From Hippophae tibetana (lineage: Eukaryota; Streptophyta; Magnoliopsida; Rosales; Elaeagnaceae): a stretch of DNA of 64,000 bases. Shown in pieces: positions 45,658 to 58,285 of this stretch. Below the pieces are notes generated by a model that worked only from the letters and a program-made list of their open reading frames with translations, had not been told where the DNA came from and searched no databases. The DNA lies in the NCBI GenBank assembly GCA_037013495.1, contig CM072811.1, positions 16,374,659 to 16,438,658 of the forward strand, read 5' to 3'. Made by a program: the position numbers and the translations under genes. How positions within the stretch are numbered: the stretch's first letter is position 1; every line of letters starts with the position of its first letter.

Positions 45658-45675
45658 TGGCACCGTTGCTAGGGA
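45658..45675 (+). other. Primer binding site, tRNA-Asp type
   Basis: TGGCACCGTTGCTAGGGA follows the LTR by six bases and resembles the complement of the tRNA-Asp 3' end. Confidence 0.85.
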
Positions 45676-45877
45676 TTATAAATTTTAGAAATTAATTTTT
45701 TTTATTTAGTTTAATTTTAATTTTAATTTTAATTTACTTATTTTCTTTTATTAACTTATTTATTTATTTATTTTAGTTAATTTATTTATTTTACTTTAAT
45801 TTATTAATTTAATTTTTTTTTACTTTTTATTTAGACATCTCTTTTAGTATTGTGGAAACATAGTTGAGTCTATTGCA

Positions 45878-47345
45878 TGAGCAGAGTTCGTGAGGGAGAA
45901 ATCTTACCTTTAGATCTTGAAATTGAGCATACTTTTGAGATCAATTAGAAAACAATAAGTCACCTATGAGGAAGAAATGTCTAATCCATTACAAATGAAC
46001 AATATTGAGTTAAACTTGAACAATCAAATGCTTTTGATGGATTATAGAGATAGAGCCATGAATGAATATGCAATACCTACGTTGAAAGGGTTGAATCCAT
46101 GTATTAGAAGGCCAAACATTCAAGCTAATTAGTTTGAACTAAAGCCAGTGATGTTTCAAATGCTAAAAATAGTGGGACAATTCAGTGTAATACCAATAAA
46201 AGATCTTCATCTTCATCTTAGATTGTTTATTGAAGTTGTAAATTCATTTAAGTTCAGTGGTGTGATAGAGGAGGCATTTAGGCTTATATTGTTCCCTTAC
46301 TCTTTGCGAGGCCATGTTTGAGCTTGGCTAAAATCTTTTCCACTTGATTCCATTACAACTTGGAATGGTTTGGCATATAAATTCTTGATGAAATACTTCC
46401 CACCAATAAATAATGCTAAACTTAGGAATGAAATTACTTCGTACCAACAATATGAGAGAGAATATTTATATGAAGCATATGAAAGATTCAAGGAATTACT
46501 AAGGAAATGTTCTCATCATGGTATTTTTTCTTGGATTCAAATGGAGACATTTTACAATGGCTCAATTCTCAAACAAGAATTATTGGTGATGCATAAGCTA
46601 ATGGATCTTTGCTAGCCAAATCTTACAATCAAGATTATGATTTTACTTGAGAAAATGGCTAGCAATAATTATCAATGGCTAGCATTAATTATCAATAGTC
46701 AATGGACAAAATGACAGCCATAAGATGAGTAGCCAGAGTGCATAAGGTAAATGATATCACAACATTTACAACTCAAGTTTCATCTTTGATTAATTTTTTG
46801 AAGGCTCAAAACAAGACAATGAGTATAAACCAAGTCCAAAATTCAGGACTGTCGTGTGTGTTTTGTAGATGAGCTCATCTGTTTGATAATTATCCAAATA
46901 ATCCTGAATCCATATGCTATGTGGGTAATGAGAATCAAAACAATAATCCATACATGAACACATATAACCCAGAATGGAGAAAATATCCAAATATCTCTTG
47001 GAGTAATAACAAAAGTCAAGGTGGTAATAAATTCAACCATCAATCATTTCCACCACTTGGTTTTCAACAACCATAGCACTCACAAACCAAAGTGAAGAAA
47101 CCACCTACTGAGGACAATACAAATGCCTTAATCGGGATGATGAAAGACTTCATCCAATCATTTAATACAAAAGTGTCAACTCAAGAGGCTTCAATTTAAA
47201 ATTTGGAGAATCAAATGGGGCAACTCGCTCAGGCTATAAGTCAAAGGCCTCAAGGTAAGCTTCCAAATGACACGATTATAAAGCAAAGAAGAGAAGGTAA
47301 GGACCAGTGCAACGCCATAGCCTCGAGGAGTGTTAAAACTTTAGA
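45878..47345 (+). pseudogene. Athila-type gag, broken
   Basis: Gypsy capsid region. From about 46150: FSVIPIKDLHLHLRLFIEV, then LFPYSLRGHV-stop-AWLKSFP (stop at the position of a conserved arginine-like residue), TTWNGLAYKFLMKYFPP, LRNEITSYQQ and LLRKCSHHGIFSWIQMETFYNG (retrotrans_gag domain). The frame stops at 46613. A nucleocapsid remnant near 46850-47060 reads CVFCRWAHLFDNYPNNPESICYV, and QMGQLAQAISQRPQGKLP follows near 47212. At least six stops break the frame. Confidence 0.88.
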
Positions 47346-47479
47346 ATAGAAATATAAGACAAAAAAGGATAAGGAGAAGTAGGAAACTAACAAGGATAAG
47401 AAGGAACTAATGGATAAAGGGAACACTGAAAAGGAAATAATTTAGCCAAAGAAAAACAACCTTTACAAACCCACTATTC

Positions 47480-48483
47480 CTTTCCCTTAAAGACTGCAAA
47501 AGCAAAGGTTAGATAAGCAATTTTCAAAAGTTTTGGAAATCTTCAAGAAGCTACACATAAACATACCATTTGTAAAGGCACTTGAACAAATGACATCTTA
47601 TACCAAATTCATGAAGGATATACTATCAAAGAAAAGGAGGCTTGGGGATCACAAAATAATAACCTTGAATAAAGGTTGTAGTGTTATCCTTGATAGAAAA
47701 GTACCATAAAAATTGAAAGATCTATGTAGTTTTGACATCCCTTGCACTATTGGGAACATCCGTTTTGGCAAGGCACTATGTGATTTGGATTCTAGCATTA
47801 ACCTCAAACCATTATCATTCTTCTAGAGATTGGGGGTTGGTAACACCAAACCCACTTCAATAACATTGTAAATGGTAGACAAGTCAATTAAAAGAGCTCG
47901 GGGTGTTATAGAAGATGTGTTAGTAAAAGTAGAGAAATTCATCTTTCCAACAGACTTCATTGTGTTAGACATGGAAGTGGGTCGTGACATTCCTATCATA
48001 CTTGGTCGTCCATTCATAGCTATCAGAAGGGCACTCATTGATGTAAAAAAATTTGAACTTACAATGAGAGTGCAAGTTGAACATATAGTGTTTAAAGTTT
48101 TTATAGTTTTTAAAGAATCTGAACCCTCTGATATTGATAATGCTAATGAATGTTTAAGGATAAATGTTAAGAAACGTGGAGATAACTTAAAAGAATCTGT
48201 TAAGTCGGCCACACTTAAGACTACTACTCGTGATGCTATGAACAAGGACATAAACTCACCAGAAAACAACTCAACCTATTTTAACTTTGAAAGTATGGAA
48301 TCAAAGGTTGATATTGTGGAATGTGTGAACTTTTTGGAGGATGCATCTCTCATGTATGTATCAAAGGCAATTATGGAGAATATTGAGATAGGATCTAAGT
48401 TCAAACCATCAATTGAAGAGCCACTAAGTTTAGACCCTATACTTTTACCCTCTTATCCCCAATCAAGTATGAAACTGAAATAG
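47480..48483 (+). pseudogene. Athila-type aspartic protease region, broken
   Basis: Upstream part: FKKLHINIPFVKALEQM and YTKFMKD. The active-site segment ALCDLDSSINLKPLSFF at about 47770 corresponds to the family's LCDLGASINLMPLS. After stops at about 47826 and 47870 the frame 47872-48483 is open for 203 codons and holds RGVIEDVLVKVEKFIFPTDFIVLDME and IPIILGRPFIAIRRALIDV, then the gag-pol linker with NKDINSPENNSTYFNFE. The frame ends where the RT should follow. Confidence 0.88.
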
Positions 48484-48489
48484 TCCAAT

Positions 48490-48700
48490 GGAGAGTTGAA
48501 AAAGATGTTGGAAATACATAAATTGGATGAGTCACGATGAAGTGCTTATATGAATGCCAAAAAGTTCAAAAAGAAAACAAAAAAATGGCAAGAGAAGAGA
48601 ATTGAGCACCATGTTTGGGAGCTAGAGCATAAAGTATTATTGAAAAAATCAAGACTCAAGCTGTTTCTAGGAAAACTCAAAAGTATATAGATATAAAGGG
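48490..48700 (+). pseudogene. Integrase C-terminal remnant
   Basis: SAYMNAKKFKKKTKKWQEKR and ELEHKVLLKKSRLKLFLGKLKS are the C-terminal tail of Athila/Tat integrase (compare 60695-60498 on the minus strand). It lies only about 50 bases after the protease region, so several kilobases of RT, RNase H and integrase core have been deleted. Confidence 0.85.
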
Positions 48701-50240
48701 ATGTGCCTTAGGACTTGATATGACCATCTAGTCAAGAACGTTAAACATGATGCTAGTTGGGAGGCAACCCAACGTTATGTTAGTTATATTTTAAATGTTT
48801 TTGTTTTGTAGGTGAATAATTATGGAGGGCAATGACGCAATAAGAATGATAAATTTTAGTGATAGATGTGGTGTGCCATGACTAAGGGGGTTTTCTTTGC
48901 TTTTACTTTTTCATATTTATATGTGCACATTGGGGACAATGTGTAATGTAAGTTTAGGGGAGGGAAGTTCATTCTCTACATTAGTATTTAGTATGCATTT
49001 TAAATTTTTAAGGATTTTTTTTATTTTTAGGATGTTTTTAATCATGATTTGAGTAGAAATTGATAAATATATTGAAACTAAATGCATGCATGCTTGACAT
49101 GAAACATATGGATTCAATGATAAAAAATGGTTGTGATGACTAGGATAAGAAATGTAACATATTTGTTAAGATATTTACATTAATCATGTGATATACTTGC
49201 TAGTTTTGATTGAATTGATTCAAATTTTTATACACATGTTCATTATTGATTTTGGTGTTCTTATTGAGAGAAAATTTATAGTGATTTATGTGAGTTGATG
49301 AGATCTACTAGGTTTTAGAATCTATTTTATCATCCCTTGAGGTGAAATTTTGAATAGTATTTAGCAAGAGAAATGATTTAGGCCTTATTTGAATCGATTT
49401 CAAGCTAACCATTGTTAATATCTTTAGTCACCCATTTGAGCCTAACAAAGAACCTTTCATATCTTTAAGCCACATTTATGTCTAACCAATAGGCATTATC
49501 TTTATTCTTGTACCTTTAGCTTGTATGAAAAGAAAAAAATGCAATCATGCGTTATGCTATAGGTAAAATGTATTACACCCTATAAAATAAAAGATGAAGC
49601 AAAACTCACAACAAAATTATCCCTCTAAAGAAAATGAAAATACAATTGAAAATAAGTTTGGGGGTGTTGTGAAGCTACACAAAAAAAGGAAAAAAAGAGA
49701 TGTGGAATAAAAGAATATGCAAAAAATGAAAAAAAAAGGGTGTACTGAAATATCAAGTAAAAACTCAATTGTAGTTAAAAAGTGCATAATGAAAAAAAAG
49801 CTAAGGTGTGGAGAGAGCCTAAGTGTCTTCATTTATGGACCTTCCACCTAAGCCTTACATCAACTATGTAAAGCCCTTATTGATCTTTAGCTAAATGCAT
49901 ATTTATATTAATGGAGAGGGATGTGAAATATAAACTGATGAGACTTGTTTTAAGATTGAATTGATTAGCATACTCATATAGGTTTATTTCATGGGTGCAT
50001 TGGATGATATCATGTGCAGCACACACACACACAAATCAATTTGTCAAAAACCTTGCATATACTTGTATTGATGGAACATCTATTGATGAATATGTGAAAC
50101 TCCTAATAAGAGGATTGTATGACTTTTGAGAGGGATAGTTTTCATAAAATATGCATGTACTAATAGAATTATATTTATGAATATACTGCCCATGTTATTT
50201 TATTTAGTTATACTTGGTTTTACTTGAGGACAAACAAGGA
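48701..50240 (+). other. Noncoding 3' interior of Athila-type element
   Basis: No coding domain. It contains GTTGGG-AGGCAA-CCCAAC (48756-48773), CACATTG-GGGA-CAATGTG (48926-48943), PPT-like AGTTTAGGGG (48951) and AAGTTTGGGGGTG (49654-49666), in the same order as in the other Athila-type elements. Confidence 0.75.
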
Positions 50241-50256
50241 GTTAAATTTGAGGGTG
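50241..50256 (+). other. Polypurine tract of Athila-type element
   Basis: GTTAAATTTGAGGGTG directly before the LTR start TGATGACTC. Confidence 0.75.
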
Positions 50257-51731
50257 TGATGACTCTATAAGAGTAAAGTATTAGCATACTTTTTATTCAA
50301 TAAAAAGTATTATTATGGCCCAAAATATTAAAATATAAACTTTTTAGTGAAAATGGGTGAAAATATAATTTTTGGAATGTTTTGGGAATGTTTTTGAATT
50401 TTTATGGATTTCTAACATAGGGTCAATCAAAAACTAGCACGTGGCATGTGATGCAAGCATAGGAGCTAATTGGGAGAGCCACACAAATGCCATGTAAGCA
50501 TGGACAGCGATTCACATTACGATACGTGTGAGAAGGATGAACCATAGGCCACGTGTTAGCATGAAGTTCAATCCGAGTTTGGAGATAAGTCAACCATCCC
50601 TGCCACATGTTGCCACGTGATTGCTCCATATGTTCCACCTTTCAGCCATGCCATCTATTTCTACGATCAGTGAGCGTTGGCACTATTAGTTTTGATTGTT
50701 TTGATCTCAGCCTTTGATTTGAAGCTAATCAAACGGTCTTAATCATATCTGAGCTATATTTAATCCCCTAATCACCTCATAAACCCTAAGGGGCCATCAT
50801 TAGCATAAATTTGGTCAATTTTTGGAGCTATAAAGAGAGAAAAATATAGAAAATATCAAGAGAGGATAAAATTTTGGTGCAGATTAAAGAGGAGATTAGC
50901 ACTACAATTGAAGAGATTGATTGTATTTCTTCTTCTACTCTTTTTTTTAATCAATTTTTATGTCTTTCTTTATGAAAAATATAAGCTTTATGAACACAAT
51001 TATGTGTAGTTAATTTATTAATCGAATGATTTTATGAACCTAATTTTCAACATGTGATGATATAATATTTTACCCCAATTATAATTATAATTATAATTTA
51101 TTTATATTATTTAATTTGATTTTTATGCTATTAATTGTTTGACTAACAATTTTTCTATAGAGGAAATTAAATAGATTTAATTAAATAGATTTGAGAGAAT
51201 TATTTAATTGTTTGTCTTGATTAAATAACATACATAGTTTCTAGGCATAGATGTATGATTCTTATGTATGTGATCCATAATTGATGAACTTAATGAGTAG
51301 TATGCAATTTAATTGTTATGAGAGTGTAATTAAATTAAATACTATATGGTGTGTAGTTTACTTGAGAGAGGAATACATGCTAGCTTAGATTCAATTGATC
51401 ATGAAATTAATTGATAATTATATTAGGGGTATTTTAGCAATTTGCATGTTTAGAAAATTTGGGGATTAAGTGTTCTTTGATATTTTCTCATATATCTTCT
51501 TAGTTACCAAAATTGATTTAATTAATTATTGCTATTTAATTTTAGTTGTTTTAATTTTGATTCATTAAAATATAAAAACATAATTAAAAAATTCATTTTC
51601 ATTTTTTTAGTTTTAAAAATTAGTTTCTAATAAAATAATCTCCATAGGAATGATCTTTTTATATCATTTTATTACTTGTTGCAATACGTATACTTGTATA
51701 TTCATTGCACACACTTCGTCTGTGGCGATCA
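50257..51731 (+). repeat. 3' LTR of Athila-type element, 1475 bp
   Basis: TGATGACTCTATAAGAG to TGTGGCGATCA. Its U3 has three CACGTG hexamers (50438, 50550, 50614) and a TATA-like GCTATAAAGAG at about 50827. Confidence 0.88.
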
Positions 51732-51736
51732 ACCAT

Positions 51737-52300
51737 GTCTTCTTATATTGGTTCAATGGGTTCTCTTGATCTCAAGTTGTTGTTAGGTCCCTATTGCTTT
51801 CACACTTCATGAAAGAGATTTAGTAAACTAAAAATAATTAAAGAATTAAAATGAAAACTAGCAATTATTAGAATTTTTTGGAACAATTCCCTTCAACGGT
51901 GCCAAAGTTTTGTCACACCCTAAAAGGGCACATGAAAAGATAATACCTTACTTCTCTTAAAATTGTGTAGATTTAAATGTAGTTTCAAGTAAGTGTCAAA
52001 CCTATAGACGATTTATAGCAATTTCTACTTCTAATTACAAGTTCATTAGTAAATTAGTTAAATTTAGCAGTGAGGGTTTTAATTGTTTATGAAGAAAATA
52101 TCATAAAATAATAAAAGGTGTGATATATGATCAAGGGATTACCTTAACCACTAGCCTACAACTTCATTAAATTTGTCATGAATGAAAATTAGTTTCTTAT
52201 GTTCTAAATCATTTTCATAATTTAAAATCATTCTTAAATTTTTAACTTTAGTTTTAGAAGTCTAGGTTAACTTAAGAGTTCCAACATTTTCTTACCACAT
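51737..52300 (-). mobile_element. Minus-strand Gypsy LTR end, PBS and leader fragment
   Basis: On the minus strand an LTR-like end GGGTGTGACA (51919) is followed by TTTGGCACCGTTGAAGGGA (51908-51890), a tRNA-Asp type PBS, and a short leader that is cut off at 51737 by the 3' LTR of the neighbouring element. The upstream extent of the LTR to the right is uncertain. Confidence 0.6.
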
Positions 52301-53490
52301 ATTGATTTATAAAAAAAATCTAAATTAATTAAAAAGCTAAGTTAATCAAAGTTAATTAAAAAGTTCAAGTTAATTAAGGTAAGTTAATTAAAAAGCTAAG
52401 TTAAAAATCTAAGTTAGTTAAGTTAAAAAAAATCTAAGTTAATTAAAAATTTAAGTTAATTAAGTTAAGTTAATTAAAAAGCTAACTTAAAAATCTAAGT
52501 TAGTTAAGTTAAAAAAATCTAAGTTAATTAAAAAGTTAAGTTAATTAAGTAAAGTAAACTAAAAATCTAAGTTAATTAAGTTAATAAAAAAATCTAAGTT
52601 AATTAAGTTAAATAAAAATTAAGAGAGAGAAAAAAAATAGTTAAAGAAAAGAAAAGAAAATAATAAAATTAAAATAAATTAAAATAAAATTGAAATAAAA
52701 TTGAAATAAAATAAAATAAAATAAAGTAATATAAAATAATATAAAGTAAAATAAAATTGAAAAAGGTAAAGGAAAATAAAATAAAAGTAAAAATTGATAT
52801 TTTTTTTATTTTGTTTTTATTCATTATTATTTTTATTAAAAAAATAAAATTAAGATTTTAAATAAAAACTTAACATTAAACCAAAATAAAAATTAAGTTC
52901 TTTTTTTTTAATTTAAAATTTATTTAAAATTTTTTATTTTTTTATTTTTTTTATTTTTTTTATTTTTTTTTATTTTTTATTTTTTACCTATTCATGAACG
53001 GTAATTTTATTTTACTATTTACACTATAAATTTTATTTATTTATTTTTAACTTAAAATTTTTGTTTTTTTTTACTATTCGAACGGTAATTTTATTTTACT
53101 ATCTACGCTATAAATTTTATTTATTTATTTTTAACTTAAACTTTTTGAATTTATTTTTATTTTTATTTTATTTATTTTATTTATTTATTTTTTATTTTTT
53201 TACTATTCATGAACGTTAATTTTATTTTACTATTAAAGTTATATTATTTATTTATTTTAAAAATTTTAATTCTTAATTTTTTTTACTATTCATGAACGGT
53301 AAAATTTTTTACTTCAAATTTCAAATTTCTAAATTATTTTACTAAAAAAAATTATTTTTTTTATTTTTTTATTTTTTATTTCTTATGAAATTTGAAATTT
53401 GATTATTATTTTTTTTTATTAAAACAAAAAAAAATCACAATTATTTACAGCACAAAAATATTTTTAAAATTTTGATAAATAATTTAAAAA
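52301..53490 (-). other. Extremely AT-rich leader, low complexity
   Basis: 52310-52620 is built from short words such as TAAGTTAATTAAAAAG repeated with variation. 52620-52800 is ATAAAAT-rich and 52850-53480 is T-rich with repeated CTATTCATGAACGGTAAT-like words (about 53000, 53080, 53210, 53285). No gene. It lies just after the PBS of the minus-strand LTR at 53525, so it is probably the 5' untranslated leader of that element. Confidence 0.6.
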
Positions 53491-53501
53491 CCGCTATTCC
53501 T

Positions 53502-53519
53502 TCCCCGGCAACGGCACCA
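53502..53519 (-). other. Primer binding site, tRNA-Asp type
   Basis: On the minus strand TGGTGCCGTTGCCGGGGA, one base off the expected complement of the tRNA-Asp 3' end. Confidence 0.88.
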
Positions 53520-53524
53520 AAAAC

Positions 53525-54597
53525 TGGATGAGCGAAAACCGACATCGTCGATTCTTGCCAATACTTTGGTTTTAATATTTATAAAACTCTCGCAAGTGCA
53601 CGAATCATTTCGTAGAAAATGATAAGTGTACTCCCAAGGTCGATCTAAGGAAGGAATGTGTGTGGTTTTTAATTTATTATTCAAACTTTTAAAAACGAAA
53701 TTAAATCCTAAACATCCTGTCACGATATTTTGGGTTTTGTGTTTTAATCTACATACATAAAAATAAACATAGATTCAATAAATATTTATGCAAATTTTAT
53801 CTTTTATAATGGTGGAGTATTTATGGATATAATAATTAAGTTAATTATGCTTGCTCATATTATTTAGGTTATTAAAGATATGAATTGATATTTATTGATT
53901 CTCCCTTTTTTGTATGAATACCACCTTTGGTGGGGTTAGATATTCTTTGTTAACTAAACAAATCAATTAACACCTATGGGTGGGGTTGATAACTAATTTG
54001 GTTAATTAAATTAATTCATTTTTCTCAGAGATTGAAAATGAACCATTTAAATGCCACCTTTGGTGGGGTTAGACAGTTTAAACTTTATTCAAGGTGTCCA
54101 AATTAAACCTAACAATTTAGTTATCCGAGTACTAACTTTCAAGTTTTAAAACCACTACTGAAAACATGTTGTCAATACATTTTCAGATAATAATTCTTAT
54201 AAAAACTTTTGAAATAGAGCTTCACTCTAACTATCGGGCGATTGTACCAACAAATAAAAGAGCACTACTCTAAATCAGACCGGAAAACTAAACCTTAAAA
54301 TCTAATTTTCAGGTTTAAGTTTGTAATGAAAAATAATATATTTCTCTCTAACATTCTTAATATAAAACCTTGAATAATAACAAAATCAATTCATTTTAGA
54401 GATTTTCACCTATTTAATATTTCGTAAGCATAACAACGTTATTATTACATCATGTTTATAAACAGGCAGCACATTTAAATTTAATCACAGACAAATTAAA
54501 TATAACATGTAAGAATAAAGCATAAAAAAAATAACTGTAAAGAAAATAAAATCCTTACAGAACTTCGATGTTATTCCCGTTGCCGGAAAACTTCCAA
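53525..54597 (-). repeat. Gypsy 5' LTR, minus strand, truncated
   Basis: Reverse-complement match to 41690-42758 of the solo LTR. Shared landmarks include the three GGTGGGGTT or ACCCCACC blocks near 53930-54070. The outer third of the LTR, with the GC-rich U3, is missing at the right edge. Confidence 0.85.
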
Positions 54598-55599
54598 GCA
54601 GAATTTGCACTCCCTTTTATTGAATCAAAAAGCTAAGAAATTACAAAAACATAACTAGTTCTTCCCAAAAGGGGAAGAACTCTAAAACTAAGAGAAATTA
54701 ACTAAGAAAAGCTAAAAATTTCCTAGAGTCTCTTTGGAAAATCTTATTAAGTGTTGATCCCATTATGGTTTTAAGGAAGCTAGTTCATGATGGTGTTTTG
54801 AAGCTAAGGATTTTATCCAAGAACTTCTTTGATGTGAGCTTAAGGTAACATATTGAAGTAATCACTATAGGCTATGAGCTAATCCTAAAGCCTCTTTGTA
54901 GGATAAGCTTATCCTTAAACATATCATAGCTCGAGGGAGCTAGCCTCCTTAGATGGATTGAAGTAGGACTATACTCATTTGGTCTAAGTGTCTTTCTGAA
55001 ATGTTATCTTTTTGTTTATATACTCCAGGGATAAGAGCTCACGAGTTACCTTCATTGATGTTTTTTTTCTCTATAGGACTAAGGATTAGTGTGCTATCTC
55101 ACTCTATAACCTTTGCATATATAATCTCGTTGCATGTGGTAGACTTTTAGTAACTAGGGTTCATTCGGTTGGAGGACATTGTCCTTTCTATTCCCAAATC
55201 AGGAATCATTGCCTCATCCTAGGACTTACTAGATGTAGGGTGGTGTCCACATTCTACATTTTTCTCTTTCAATGATGCTGAAGGAGCTCTAGGCATTTCC
55301 AAGAGAAGTTAGTGAAAGTGCTTATTTGAGAGGAAGTAGAGTTTCAATTTTGAAAACTGTGTTCCTCTATATTGGCTCTACTAAAATTTAATATCCAAAG
55401 TTTCTTGACTTTGGATGAAGATGATTTTAGTAATTTGTTTGCTTTAGACATTGTTGTTTTGAGAACTCTTTTATGATAAATGGATAATGAATACATTAAT
55501 GCTTAAATTGAATGGAGAATGATATCTTATTTAAGGAAATAGTGTAGAATCTAATGATAATATTTTCTTAGGTAGATGGCATAGATAGCATTCCAACTT

Positions 55600-56690
55600 C
55601 TTTCAAGTTATCTACCTTTAGCGTTTTCGAGGTTATAAGCTCTCTGCCTAGGAGTTGAGATCACTTTATATGGCCCCTCCCATTTAGGTGCCAATTTATC
55701 AGCTAATTTATCCTTTGTATTTTGGAATACTTGCATAAAACCCAATCTCTTATTTCAAAACTCCTATAATTCACTTTGGGGTTATAGTATTGAGCCACTC
55801 GAAGCTGATATTTAGTAGAGTTCTATCTCGTTTTTCTTCTAAGAAATCTAGATTCAAGTGTAACGACACATCGTTGAATTCTTATGAATTTAAGACTTTA
55901 GTTCTTAAATTAGAAAGTTGAATTTATACGAGTGTCATGGCTTTTATACAATAAACTAGTGAAAAGGGACTTTCCCCAATAAGGCACTTATTTGTTGTTT
56001 TAAGGCCCTATAGAACCTCAAAGAGCTTGTTTACTCAGGTTTTATTTACAAGGGGAGCTTCTTCTTCAATATGTTAGGTAAACACTTATTGATAGCTATA
56101 ATTTGTCTATTACCTTATCGATGTCTAGGAGTTGAGGTTCAAAGTTGGATTTTCCATTATTCGAAAAATATTCTAACTTTATTTCTAGATAGATTGGTTC
56201 CATTTTTTGTGATAATTATGCATGGAACTCCATATCTGTAAATAGTTTTTGTCCATAAGAACTTGATTAAGTCGTCTTGTTTGATGTCGTTGTAAGCTGT
56301 AAATAGTTTTTGTCCATAAGAACTTGATTATGTCGTCTTGTTTGATCTCGTTGTAAGCTATAAATAGTTTTTGTCCATAAGAACTTGATTAAGTCGTCTT
56401 GTTTGATCTCGTTGTAAGCTATAACTTCTACCCATTTTGAGAAGTAATTAGTGGCGATTAAGATTATTTTCATTTGGGATGTTGAGGGAAAGATCCTATA
56501 ATATAGATACCTTAATGCATGAAGAGTTAAAGACTCACTAGGTTGCTGAGCTCCTTACTTGGTTGGTGGAGCATTAGTGCAAATTTCTAACACTATTGAT
56601 AGCTTTTGGCATATATTTGATCTTATTGAAGAAGTCTTGCTAGTACTATATTATAAATATAACCTTTCAGGCTAAGGACCAGCCCCAGAA
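55600..56690 (-). pseudogene. Gypsy integrase, broken
   Basis: On the minus strand: the zinc-binding region remnant near 56660-56590, the catalytic core start MKIILIATNYFSKWVEVIAYNEI (56473-56405), then a 61-bp sequence present three times, then YGVPCIIITKNGT (about 56235; second catalytic aspartate lost), STPRHR-stop-GNRQIIAINK (about 56130, third catalytic region) and the C-terminal segment with ISASSAQYYNPKVNYRSFEIRDWVL (about 55820-55745). It carries many stops. Confidence 0.8.
56238..56420 (-). repeat. 61-bp triplication inside integrase
   Basis: Three head-to-tail copies of a 61-bp unit, starts at 56238, 56299 and 56360, differing at two to four positions. As 61 is not a multiple of three, each copy changes the frame. 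Confidence 0.96.
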
Positions 56691-56701
56691 TGATGGCTAC
56701 A

Positions 56702-58280
56702 TGATTCTTCGTATATCTATTGTGAATCAAAAATATACGGATCGTATACAAGTGATAAATATTTTTAAGAATGAGTTTGTTGTATCCACGAGAAACTTGT
56801 TTTGGCATATATTAGAATTAATACCAAAATATGTATTTTTTTTTCTTTCTATTTAAAGTACCAAAAATGAGTGTCAAATTAAAATAAAGAAACTAAACTA
56901 GTTAAAAAAAATAAAAATACATTCACTACACAACGAAAAAAACCTAGAAAATTCAACTTCCTCCATTTTAATCCTATGATTTTATAAATCTTTTTAATAT
57001 TAAAATAAAATACATAGATTATTAATCTAACTCTACTCTCTAACCCATATGTATATAATCATTTAATCATACATGTGACTGCAACAAAAATTAATAATTG
57101 ATTACATACATAATAATAAGAATATCTTGTCTCATTAAATAAATTCTAGTTTAATACATGTTCATAATTTTATACCAATCTTTCAAGCATGCACAAATTA
57201 ACAATAATTTTCAAATTTAAACAGAAACATTAAGCACATTAAACTAGATAATCAAACACTCAAAAAAATTCTATATTAATTTAATAAAATCATGTTCATA
57301 AAATTGGTTTCATTAAATCTCTAGAAAGAGTTCTAGCACAAAATACCCATACTCAACATAATAAAGTTAAGAGTAAAAATGATAGAAAATACAAAGTTTA
57401 AAACTAAAAGATTAAGAAAATGTAAATATATTTGGAATTTCTCAAGCTCTTCTCCTTAAGATGCCCTTTTATGCTTCAATGATACTCTCTTTTGTCTTCT
57501 TTAAAACCCTTTTTTATATTTTCTAAATAGTGTAGAAAAATCTAAAAAGAAATATTAAAAATGATGTTTTGGTGGTAAAAAATGGTGGTGGAATGATGAA
57601 AGAGATGAAAGATGTAAAGAGGGTTTGTGGAGGTGAAATGACTGAAAAAAAAAAAGTACTAATATTTCGTGTAAAAGGGATACAATTGGTTTTAAAATGC
57701 TCAGGTAAATTTCTGTCTGTTGGATCAGATAAAATACAACAATTGGGCACAGCGACATATGGCAGGCGCTAATTTGCTAAAGGTACTGACGCAGGGTGAA
57801 ATCCACGTGGCGTATAAGGATTTGCTGGAAGGACACTGATGACTTTATGGATGATGTAGTATGGAAAAAAAGGGTAGAAGCAATGCACTACTGACACGTG
57901 ATACATGGATGAAATAAGATCTTAACATGTGTCACACACGAATTAACCTCTTCTGGATGGCACGTGTCGACTGGCTCAAATCCTTGCATGGATCCAAGTT
58001 TGAGAACTAGCGGCTTCTTTTTGAACATGGATACGCTCAAATTGGCTCATAGTAATTTCTAAAGGCATCGAGACCAATTGCTAATTACATCCACTTGTGT
58101 GAAATAATACATAAAACAATCTCAAATATTTCTAGAAAATTTATAAATATTATATTTTTATTTATTTTTCACCCTATTACTTAAAAACGTCATTTTTAGA
58201 ACAAAACATAATTTAATTAATTAAACAAGTAAATATTAAGTACAAAAGTGATGCAATAACTCTATTTCATGTAATAATCA
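56702..58280 (-). mobile_element. Gypsy LTR, about 1580 bp, possibly solo
   Basis: On the minus strand it starts TGATTATTACATG and ends ATACGAAGAATCA. The end resembles the LTR end at 51731. Flanking CTACA (56697-56701) and GTACA (58281-58285) agree in four of five bases. The U3 has three CACGTG hexamers (57804, 57895, 57961). The two flanks do not look like one contiguous host sequence, so the solo-LTR reading is uncertain. Confidence 0.55.
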
Positions 58281-58285
58281 GTACA

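Larger units (their letters stand above)
44431..51731 (+). mobile_element. Athila-type Gypsy element with internal deletion
   Basis: A 7.3-kb element: rearranged 5' LTR (44431-45651), tRNA-Asp type PBS, gag, protease, a large deletion removing RT, RNase H and most of integrase, an integrase C-terminal remnant, a noncoding 3' region with conserved hairpins, PPT and a 1475-bp 3' LTR. The outer flanks (TATAT and ACCAT) do not match, so no TSD is seen. Gag and protease sequences resemble those of the minus-strand Athila-type element at 58286-64000. Confidence 0.85.
54598..56701 (-). mobile_element. Minus-strand Gypsy integrase-to-3' remnant
   Basis: Contains a broken Gypsy integrase (56640-55600, listed below) and about 1 kb of sequence beyond it (54598-55600) with no motif I recognise, perhaps the 3' untranslated part. 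Neither LTR could be identified. It ends at 56701, where an LTR starts. Confidence 0.6.

Noticed and set aside
57569..57772. Lys-rich 67-codon open frame
   Set aside because: Lies inside an LTR and shows no domain.
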